The position numbers were made by a program, and so were the translations under genes. The notes beneath the pieces were generated by a model. The model did not search any database and was not told the origin of the DNA. It worked only from the letters and a program-made list of their open reading frames with translations. A stretch of DNA of 7,035 bases, taken from NCBI GenBank assembly GCA_026985975.1, contig JALSPL010000519.1:1-7035 (forward strand), written 5' to 3'. Each line of letters starts with the position of its first letter. Positions within the stretch are counted from its first letter, which is position 1. The stretch is from Anaerolineae bacterium. GTDB lineage: Bacteria; Chloroflexota; Anaerolineae; J102. Below are positions 1-5,025 of this stretch, piece by piece.

Positions 1-301
1 GCACTTCCCGGGCCAGGATGACCTGCCCGGCCTCGTCGTTCAGCTCATGCGCCTGCAGCCAGACCTGCACCCTGGCCGCATGCTCGCCCGTCAGATCGAA
101 AATCCCCTCCACCCGGGCGATGCGCTCGCCCGATCGCACCATCTCTTGGCTGCTTTTACCGCCCAGTAGCAACTCGATGGCGTCAATGATAATCGATTTG
201 CCCGCGCCCGTTTCCCCGGTCAGCACATTGAAACCGGGATGAAAAACCAGTTGCAGGTCTTCGATGATGGCGAAATTACGGACGTGGAGTTCGGTTAGCA
301 T
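1..301 (-). CDS. recN: DNA repair protein RecN, N-terminal part (cut by window edge)
   Basis: RecN is an SMC-like ATPase that acts early in recombinational repair of double-strand breaks in the cytoplasm. Only the first 100 codons (plus one base) are in the window; the rest lies beyond base 1. The protein starts MLTELHVRNFAIIEDL, the usual RecN opening, and carries the Walker A motif GETGAGKS at residues 29-36 (bases 194-217), followed by IIIDAIELLLGGK and a conserved 'RSGE' segment near residue 57. The ATG at 301-299 is the only good start: the family begins at this point, and no in-frame start lies in the nine codons upstream. No Shine-Dalgarno sequence is visible; the leader is C-rich instead. 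It lies 179 bases downstream of the B-box protein gene, with a hairpin between them, and shares its neighbourhood with NAD kinase, a common pairing for recN in bacteria. Confidence 0.95.
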   Translation of the reverse strand, partial: MLTELHVRNFAIIEDLQLVFHPGFNVLTGETGAGKSIIIDAIELLLGGKSSQEMVRSGERIARVEGIFDLTGEHAARVQVWLQAHELNDEAGQVILAREV

Positions 302-366
302 GGGATGGGAGTGGGGGGTGTTCAGGTAAGTAAGGCGGTGTTCTGTAAGTATTCACCGATACCGAT

Positions 367-445
367 GAAAATGACCGGGGACCGAGGACGGAGGACGGGA
401 ACTGCGGCTTTTCGGTCTCCCGTCTTCGGTCTTCCGTCTATTTTC
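367..445. repeat. Heptad-phased inverted repeat 1 (possible bidirectional terminator hairpin)
   Basis: The plus strand has four contiguous 7-bp units of the form GACSGRG/A at 373-400, a 12-base spacer (401-412, ACTGCGGCTTTT), then four inverted units of the form CSGTCTY/A at 413-440. The arms pair in heptad register with a few mismatches, and many differences would be G-U pairs in RNA. The stem is extended by GAAAAT (367-372) against ATTTTC (440-445), with one bulged base at 439. On either strand the hairpin therefore has an A-run before it and a short T-run after it, as in a bidirectional rho-independent terminator. It sits 35 bases past the stop codon of the B-box protein gene and before recN, so it could end or damp that transcript. 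It may equally be a dispersed repeat element. Confidence 0.8.
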
Positions 446-480
446 AAAGCCGTCGCACTGCGTACTTACTAGCTTCGGCG

Positions 481-1272
481 TCAGAATTTGAGACGGGCGT
501 AGAGGGTGCTGGCGGCCAGGATGATGAGCAATGCGGCCATGCCGATGCTGAACAGGGACCAGAAGAAAAGTCCGGAGGGAATGGCGATGATGAAAATGCC
601 GACCAGAAAGGCGATGTCGCCAATGATGGGAAAGTTGCGGGCCCGGCGTTTGCCCATGGCCCGTCGCACCAGCTCGGCGACGCCGCCGCCCAGAGCCGGC
701 CCCAAAAAGAAGGCCGCCAGAAAGCCGAAAAAGATGAACCCGCCCAATAACATGACGGCGAGAAAGGTGACGAAGCCGGTGAACAATCCCCCCGCAAAAG
801 CGGCGATAGCGCCTTTGATAACATCCCCGGAGTCCGCCGTATAGAATTTGTCCTGCAGCTCGCGCACACAATCGGGACAGCGATAGCCCACGGGCGTGCG
901 CACAGCGCATTCGGTGCAGATGGGTTTGCCGCATTTGTTACAACGCAGCCGGGTCTCGCGATTCGGGTGATAGTAGCAGTGCAGGACTTCGAGCTCTGGT
1001 TGGGCGGCCGCTGCTGCGATGTCCGATCCCGCCAGCGCGGCCAGCGCCGCCCTGGCTTCTTCATTGTAAGGGGAGATGCGCAGCACATGCTGTAGATAAT
1101 TTCGTCTTTCGTTCTCATCGTCCAGCAGCGGAACCATCTCCATGATGACGCTGTCATCGTCGGGCGTCTGGCTGAGAACTTCCTTGTATAATTGGATGGC
1201 GCGGGCTTTGTCACCGGTGGCCGCGGCTACGCGGGCCTGTTTTTTCAGATTGATGAGATCAAGTTCATCCAT
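481..1272 (-). CDS. B-box/zinc-ribbon membrane protein with N-terminal TPR-like helices, function unknown
   Basis: This 263-residue protein has three visible parts. Residues 1-80 look like a helical TPR-type repeat (ARVAAATGDKARAIQLYKEV, then LQHVLRISPYNEEARAAL). Residues 99-135 form a B-box-like zinc-binding module with C99, H102, C111, C114, C119, C122, C132 and C135, including CNKCGKPICTECA and the end YRCPDC. Residues about 152-258 are hydrophobic and probably make four membrane helices, in two pairs (about 153-193 and 217-258) separated by a basic loop (RRAMGKRRAR) that should be cytoplasmic. The zinc module resembles the one in front of some bacterial rhomboid proteases, but there is no GxSG serine motif, so a rhomboid activity is not supported. 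The ATG at 1272-1270 lacks a visible Shine-Dalgarno sequence. It begins 37 bases after the NAD kinase stop and is probably co-transcribed with it. Confidence 0.85.
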   Translation of the reverse strand: MDELDLINLKKQARVAAATGDKARAIQLYKEVLSQTPDDDSVIMEMVPLLDDENERRNYLQHVLRISPYNEEARAALAALAGSDIAAAAAQPELEVLHCYYHPNRETRLRCNKCGKPICTECAVRTPVGYRCPDCVRELQDKFYTADSGDVIKGAIAAFAGGLFTGFVTFLAVMLLGGFIFFGFLAAFFLGPALGGGVAELVRRAMGKRRARNFPIIGDIAFLVGIFIIAIPSGLFFWSLFSIGMAALLIILAASTLYARLKF

Positions 1273-1300
1273 GAATGTTGTGGCGCTGAGAGATGAATCG

Positions 1301-1314
1301 TCTGACGCGTCAGA
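1301..1314. other. 14-bp perfect palindrome at the end of the NAD kinase gene
   Basis: The sequence TCTGACGCGTCAGA is fully self-complementary. It covers the stop codon of NAD kinase (1310-1312) and lies 28 bases upstream of the next start codon. It could be a binding site for a dimeric regulator or a small processing hairpin, but there is no room for a loop, so as RNA it would fold poorly. Function is unproven and chance is possible. Confidence 0.4.
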
Positions 1315-2152
1315 TGGTCCATTGCAGACGTTCCATCAGTGAATTGTAGAAATAATCGCGGGGGCCCAGACGAATGAAGCTGGCGACATCTGGGCTGGCG
1401 GCGACGATGACCCTGTCGCCATCCTCAAGGTCGACATAAAACTGTCCGTCCGCGGTGAGAATAGCCCGATGATCGGTGCGCACTTTCAGGGAGATGACGG
1501 CGCTGGGGGGCATGACCAGGGGCCGGGCCAGGCTGAGATGAGGGGCGATGGGGATGAGCACGATGTTGTGCAACTCGGGGGCGAGAATGGGGCCGCCCGC
1601 GGCCAGAGCGTAGGCGGTGGAGCCGGTGGGCGTGCTGACGATAGCGCCATCCGCCACATAGGTGGTGAGATAAGAGTCGTTGACTTCGGTCGTGATGCGC
1701 ACGACGCGGGCGACGCCGCCGCGGCTGACCACCACTTCGTTCAACGCATCGATGCTTTCGCCCACGGATTTGCCATTGCGCTTGGTTTCCACCCGCAGCA
1801 TCAGCCGATCCTCCACCCAATAATCGCCGTCCAGGACGCGCTTAATGGCGGACCGCCATTCCTCGGGATTCACTTCGGCCAGGAAGCCCAATCGGCCCAG
1901 GTTCAGGCCCAGAATGGGCAGCGAGAAGGCGGCTGCCAGACGGGCCGTGCGCAGCAGCGTGCCGTCGCCGCCCAGAGCAATGAGGATATCCAGGGATTCC
2001 AACTGCTCGCCAATTTGCTCGGTGTTCCAACTGGAGCCGCTCCAGACGCTCACGCCTCGTTCTTGTAGCCATTCCACAATTTCGGCCCCCAGGGTTTCGG
2101 AGACAGGGATTTTGGGGTGGGTCAAAACGCCAATTTTCATAGCAGTCATCAT
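1310..2152 (-). CDS. nadK: NAD kinase
   Basis: The enzyme phosphorylates NAD+ to NADP+ using ATP or polyphosphate, and so controls the cellular NADP(H) pool. The 280-residue protein has the family's diagnostic features: GGDGT at residues 61-65, the LGLNLGRLGFLAE segment at 81-93, ALNEVVV at 136-142 (the NE that binds the substrate), DGAIVSTPTGSTAY at 168-181, and ADGQ at 234-237. The length is normal for the bacterial family (about 260-300). Two starts are possible. ATG at 2152 has a weak GGTGAG nine bases upstream; ATG at 2140 (giving MKIGVLTHPK) matches the usual family N-terminus better but has no ribosome binding site. I kept the longer form. It follows dnaB after a 208-base gap containing a heptamer-repeat hairpin, and precedes the B-box protein by 37 bases. 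recN lies next but one, a common nadK-recN neighbourhood. Confidence 0.95.
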   Translation of the reverse strand: MMTAMKIGVLTHPKIPVSETLGAEIVEWLQERGVSVWSGSSWNTEQIGEQLESLDILIALGGDGTLLRTARLAAAFSLPILGLNLGRLGFLAEVNPEEWRSAIKRVLDGDYWVEDRLMLRVETKRNGKSVGESIDALNEVVVSRGGVARVVRITTEVNDSYLTTYVADGAIVSTPTGSTAYALAAGGPILAPELHNIVLIPIAPHLSLARPLVMPPSAVISLKVRTDHRAILTADGQFYVDLEDGDRVIVAASPDVASFIRLGPRDYFYNSLMERLQWTI

Positions 2153-2214
2153 GAGCGCTAGCTCACCAACAAGGATAAAAATGTGTAAGCCGATCTGGCG
2201 CGTGCAGCCGAGTT

Positions 2215-2279
2215 CGTAATGCGTAACACGTAATGCGTAATGCGTAATGCGTGAGGACTTTACGTTTTACGCATTACGT
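2215..2279. repeat. Heptad-phased inverted repeat 2 (CGTAATG units)
   Basis: Five contiguous 7-bp units lie at 2215-2249: four are CGTAATG and one (2222-2228) is CGTAACA. After an 8-base spacer (2250-2257) come three inverted units at 2258-2278: CTTTACG, TTTTACG and CATTACG. All eight units keep exact 7-base register within each arm. The longest perfect pairing is 13 bp, 2228-2240 with 2267-2279, and CGTAA at 2243-2247 can pair with TTACG at 2260-2264. The stretch looks more AT-rich than the genes around it. It lies in the gap between dnaB and nadK, about 80 bases past the dnaB stop. No clear T-run follows on the minus strand, so a terminator role is weaker than for the repeat at 367-445. Confidence 0.85.
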
Positions 2280-2360
2280 GGTTGAGCGCCAGGCCAACGC
2301 TGACTTGGAGAACATCTCTGCTGACGAGGCCAACGTTTATTTATGAAGAAGGATCGGGAT

Positions 2361-3701
2361 TTACTCGATGGCGGCCTTGGCGACATCGGCAAATTGAGTG
2401 TATTTCTCATCGAAGAAAAGATCGACAGAGCCGGTGGGCCCGTGACGGTGCTTGGCAATGACGATCTCGGCAATGTGCTTGCGTTCGCTTTCTTCGTTGT
2501 ATTTGCCTTCGCGATAGATGAACATCACCAGGTCGGCGTCCTGCTCGATGCTGCCGCTTTCGCGCAGATCGCTGAGTTGCGGATGTTTGTCAGAACGGTT
2601 TTCCACCTGGCGGCTGAGCTGAGAAAGCGCCATCACCGGCACCTTCAGCTCCCGCGCCAGTTGTTTCATGGTTCGGGAGATGAAGCTGATTTCCTGCACG
2701 CGGTTCTCATTGCGTTTTCCTGCGTGCATCAACTGCATGTAGTCCACGATGATCATATCCAAACCATGTTCGGAATAGAGACGCCGGGCCTTGGTGCGCA
2801 GCTCGAAGGGGCTCAGGGCGGCGGTGTCGTCGATGTAGATGCGGCAGGTGCGCAGAATTTCCGCCGCTTCCTCCAGCCGGTCCCATTCATCCTGGTTGTA
2901 GATCTTGCCCAACCGCAGATGCTGGGAATCGATATGGGCTTCCTGTGAGAGCAGCCGTTGCACAAGCTGCTCACGGCTCATCTCCAGACTGAAAATCGCC
3001 ACCTGTGAGCCATGATTTTTGGCGGCGTTGAGAGCGATGTTCAGGGCGAGGCTGGTTTTGCCCATGCCGGGCCGGGCCGCCAGGATGATGAGATCCGATT
3101 TTTGAAATCCGCCCAGCATTGCGTCCAATAGTTTGAAATCGGAAGGGACGCCCAGCACTTCGCCCCGGCGCTCGTGCAGCTCCTTGATCTCGTCCATGAC
3201 CCGCGGCACCACTTCGGTGATGGAAACCAGGTCCTGATCGAGGCGGCGTTCGGCGATGGCGAAGATCATCTTCTCCGCCTCGTTGACCACGTCCCCCACA
3301 TCCTGAGAGTCATCATACGCTTTGCGGGCGATGTCGCCAGCAGCGGTGATAAGTTGGCGCAGCGTGGCTTTCTCCTGCACGATCTCGGCGTACTGGAAGG
3401 CGTTGATGGCGGTGGGGACGCTGTTGACCAGGGATGTGATGTAACTGCGTCCGCCCACCTCATCCAGTTTGTCCCGCCGCTCCAGCTCTTCGGTGACAGT
3501 GACGAAATCCACCGGCGCGCCTTCATCGAACAGGGTGCGGATGACGCCGTAAATCTCGCCGTGGCGGGCCAGGTAGAAATCTTCGGGCGCGACCACATTG
3601 GCCACATGGCTAATGACATCCGGGTCGATGAGCAGCGAGCCCAGCAGGGCTTCTTCGGCTTCGATATTCTTGGGAATTTCTTTATCAGGTCCGATGGTCA
3701 T
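2361..3701 (-). CDS. dnaB: Replicative DNA helicase DnaB
   Basis: DnaB is the hexameric 5'-3' helicase of the replication fork. The 446-residue protein has normal full length. Residues about 8-110 are the N-terminal helical domain (IPKNIEAEEALLGSLLID opening), then a linker, then the RecA-like motor from about 183. Motor motifs visible are Walker A ARPGMGKT (209-216), FSLEMS (237-242) with the catalytic glutamate E240, Walker B MIIVDYMQL (316-324), ALSQLSR (358-364), the GSIEQDADLVMF segment (383-394), and KHRHGPTG (417-424), where K417 and R419 correspond to the lysine and arginine fingers. There is no intein, although dnaB often hosts one. The ATG at 3701-3699 gives the standard N-terminus; no Shine-Dalgarno sequence is visible in the C-rich leader. 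It follows the bifunctional nuclease gene after 123 bases that contain a stable hairpin, so its promoter is unclear. Confidence 0.98.
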   Translation of the reverse strand: MTIGPDKEIPKNIEAEEALLGSLLIDPDVISHVANVVAPEDFYLARHGEIYGVIRTLFDEGAPVDFVTVTEELERRDKLDEVGGRSYITSLVNSVPTAINAFQYAEIVQEKATLRQLITAAGDIARKAYDDSQDVGDVVNEAEKMIFAIAERRLDQDLVSITEVVPRVMDEIKELHERRGEVLGVPSDFKLLDAMLGGFQKSDLIILAARPGMGKTSLALNIALNAAKNHGSQVAIFSLEMSREQLVQRLLSQEAHIDSQHLRLGKIYNQDEWDRLEEAAEILRTCRIYIDDTAALSPFELRTKARRLYSEHGLDMIIVDYMQLMHAGKRNENRVQEISFISRTMKQLARELKVPVMALSQLSRQVENRSDKHPQLSDLRESGSIEQDADLVMFIYREGKYNEESERKHIAEIVIAKHRHGPTGSVDLFFDEKYTQFADVAKAAIE

Positions 3702-3740
3702 TATCTGTTAGCGGGAGGGGAAATTGGCGGAGATAAAATT

Positions 3741-3762
3741 GACGCCTGGGGGGACAGGCGTC
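3741..3762 (-). terminator. Hairpin between the bifunctional nuclease gene and dnaB; possible terminator or attenuator
   Basis: GACGCCT at 3741-3747 pairs perfectly with AGGCGTC at 3756-3762 around an 8-base loop. Read on the minus strand, the GC-rich 7-bp stem is followed by AATTTTATC, a short and imperfect T-run. It is 62 bases past the nuclease stop and 39 bases before the dnaB start. It could terminate part of the upstream transcript or lie in the dnaB leader. The weak T-run keeps confidence moderate. Confidence 0.5.
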
Positions 3763-3824
3763 GAAAAGGTTGAGAAGGACAAACGCGTGGCGTAGAGGAG
3801 ACGTTGCGATGGAAGTCGGGCGGC

Positions 3825-4361
3825 TCAATCGCTGGTCAGATCATCCAGGTCGAGGCCTTCGATGAAGTCGGCGAAGGCTCCCAGGTCCTCCGCCTTTGTT
3901 TCTGCGCTTTCTTCCGGTTGTTCGGAGGGAGCGCCGAAGAGAATGCCCGGCGAGAAATCGGCGTCGGGGATGCGTCCGGCCTCTTCCAGAACGCGCTCTG
4001 TCACATAGATCGGCACTTCGGCCCGCACCGCCAAAGCGATGGCGTCGCTGGGGCGGGAATCGATGCGGATCTCGCTTTCGTCCATGTCCAGCACGATTTC
4101 GGCGTAAAAAATGTCGTTCTTGAGCTCGTTGACCACGACATATTCCACATCCGCCCCCAGCGTGGTGATGGTGTTGAAAAGCAGGTCGTGGGTCAGTGGC
4201 CGATCTACATGGATGCCCTGAAGCCGCAAGGTGATGGCGTCGGCTTCGGGCGCGCCGATCCAGATGGGCAGATAGCGCTGGGAGCCGACTTCTCGCAGCA
4301 CCACCACCCGGTTCTGCGTCATTAAACTGATTCGTACGCTATCGATATTGACTTCAATCAT
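3825..4361 (-). CDS. Bifunctional nuclease family protein (DUF151)
   Basis: This 178-residue protein belongs to the DUF151/BFN family; Thermotoga TM0160 is a structurally known member, and some plant and bacterial members are reported as DNases/RNases. Visible family signatures are MIEVNIDSVRISLMTQNRVV at the start, LPIWIGAPEA (31-40), RPLTHDL (54-60), FYAEIVL (85-91) and DSRPSDAIALAVR (101-113). The nuclease role is known for a few members only, so the activity here is inferred. The UvrB/UvrC-like motif found at the end of some relatives is missing. Instead there is an acidic tail (about residues 147-178, rich in E and D). Start choice: an open frame reaches back to 4424, but that ATG lies in the -35 element. 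AAGGAG at 4370-4375 serves ATG 4361 (8 bases) or the adjacent ATG 4364 (5 bases). It has its own promoter and is divergent from bcp. Confidence 0.92.
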   Translation of the reverse strand: MIEVNIDSVRISLMTQNRVVVLREVGSQRYLPIWIGAPEADAITLRLQGIHVDRPLTHDLLFNTITTLGADVEYVVVNELKNDIFYAEIVLDMDESEIRIDSRPSDAIALAVRAEVPIYVTERVLEEAGRIPDADFSPGILFGAPSEQPEESAETKAEDLGAFADFIEGLDLDDLTSD

Positions 4362-4369
4362 CATGACCG

Positions 4370-4375
4370 CTCCTT
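4370..4375 (-). promoter_or_regulatory. Ribosome binding site of the bifunctional nuclease gene
   Basis: On the minus strand the sequence is AAGGAG, 8 bases before ATG 4361 and 5 before ATG 4364. It rules out the longer open frame beginning at 4424. It is the strongest Shine-Dalgarno match on this strand; recN, the B-box gene and dnaB have none that I can see. Confidence 0.8.
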
Positions 4376-4394
4376 GGTGAAGGGTTACAATGAA

Positions 4395-4424
4395 ATTATA
4401 TGTCTCCATCGGGGTTTCGGTCAA
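4395..4424 (-). promoter_or_regulatory. Sigma-70-type promoter for the bifunctional nuclease gene
   Basis: On the minus strand TTGACC (-35, bases 4424-4419) is followed after 18 bases by a perfect TATAAT (-10, bases 4400-4395). Transcription would start near 4388, giving a leader of about 25 bases that just includes the AAGGAG ribosome binding site. Confidence 0.75.
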
Positions 4425-4470
4425 GCCCTTGCATCAGGATAATTTCCCGCGAGTATACCTCATTTGTAAC

Positions 4471-4498
4471 GACTTGCATGGCCCGGTCATCCTATAGA
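4471..4498 (+). promoter_or_regulatory. Weak candidate promoter for the bcp operon
   Basis: TATAGA at 4493-4498 could serve as -10, with GACTTG (4471-4476) as a poor -35 at 16 bases. An alternative is TTGCAT (4429-4434) with TATACC (4454-4459), but its 19-base spacing is long. Some promoter is needed here because the genes to the left point the other way. Which of the two is used cannot be decided from the sequence. Confidence 0.3.
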
Positions 4499-4545
4499 AG
4501 ACAATGTCGTTTTTTGTCCCTCCATCCGTTTTCAATCCCACCAAC

Positions 4546-4549
4546 GAGG
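4546..4549 (+). promoter_or_regulatory. Ribosome binding site deciding the bcp start
   Basis: GAGG lies 8 bases before ATG 4558. This supports that start over the in-frame ATG at 4504, whose extra 18 residues do not look like any part of the family. Confidence 0.6.
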
Positions 4550-4557
4550 CGTTTGTT

Positions 4558-5025
4558 ATGATAAAACTGCAACCAGGCGAAATCGCTCCCGATTTCGAGG
4601 CCCTGACCGACGAGGGCAAGACTGTCAAGCTTTCCGACTTTCGCGGCAAGAAGGTAATTCTGTACTTCTATCCCAAGGATAACACCAGCGGCTGCACCAA
4701 GCAGGCCGTGGGCTTCCGCGATCACTACGACGAGATCGTGGCGGCCAACGCGGTGGTGCTGGGCGTCAGCCCCGACAGCGTGGAAAGCCACGTCAAATTC
4801 AAGACCAAATATGATCTTCCCTTCCATCTGCTGGTGGACCCCGACCACGAGATCGCGGAGCTGTATGGCGTGTGGGGGGAGAAGAACATGTACGGGCGCA
4901 AGTATTTCGGCATCAAGCGCAGCCATTTTGTCATCGATGAGGCGGGCAAGCTCATCGATGTGCGCTACAACGTGCGCCCGGCCAAGAGCGTGGAATACGC
5001 ACTGAAAGCCATCAAGGGCGAGTAA
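4558..5025 (+). CDS. bcp: Thioredoxin-dependent peroxiredoxin, Bcp/PrxQ type (one-cysteine form)
   Basis: This cytoplasmic enzyme reduces hydrogen peroxide and organic hydroperoxides using a reactive cysteine. The 155-residue protein has the usual Bcp length and motifs: GEIAPDFEALTDEG (7-20), the thioredoxin-fold strand VILYFYPKDNTSGCT (33-47) with peroxidatic C46 and the conserved P39 and T43, VVLGVSPDS (66-74), and KRSHFVID (120-127) with the conserved R121. C46 is the only cysteine in the protein. Position 51, where the Escherichia coli protein has its resolving cysteine, is valine (TKQAV), so this should be a one-cysteine enzyme recycled by an external thiol. The start at 4558 is supported by GAGG eight bases upstream. 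It is the first gene of a plus-strand group; its stop codon is directly followed by the TTG start of the next gene. Confidence 0.96.
   Translation: MIKLQPGEIAPDFEALTDEGKTVKLSDFRGKKVILYFYPKDNTSGCTKQAVGFRDHYDEIVAANAVVLGVSPDSVESHVKFKTKYDLPFHLLVDPDHEIAELYGVWGEKNMYGRKYFGIKRSHFVIDEAGKLIDVRYNVRPAKSVEYALKAIKGE

Noticed and set aside
353..934. A 193-codon open frame on the minus strand running through the first heptad palindrome
   Set aside because: It overlaps the B-box gene in another frame and is rich in R, H and S; the real gene has the ordered Cys/His motif and membrane helices.
481..1272. A rhomboid protease, suggested by the zinc module
   Set aside because: The membrane part has no GxSG serine motif and too few helices for a rhomboid core.
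2215..2279. A CRISPR array
   Set aside because: The units are 7 bp with no spacers between them, and half are inverted; this is a phased palindrome, not a CRISPR.
2291..2335. AGGCCAACG direct repeat at 2291-2299 and 2327-2335
   Set aside because: Only two 9-base copies 36 bases apart in a non-coding gap, with no further structure; chance cannot be excluded.
2361..3701. An intein in dnaB
   Set aside because: All motor motifs follow each other at normal spacing and the total length is 446 residues, so there is no insertion.
4362..4424. An N-terminal extension of the bifunctional nuclease from ATG 4424
   Set aside because: The extension would start inside the -35 element and read through the -10 element. 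The AAGGAG site and the family N-terminus both point to 4361/4364.
4504..4557. An N-terminal extension of Bcp from ATG 4504
   Set aside because: The 18 extra residues do not match the family, and a GAGG site precedes ATG 4558 at the right distance.
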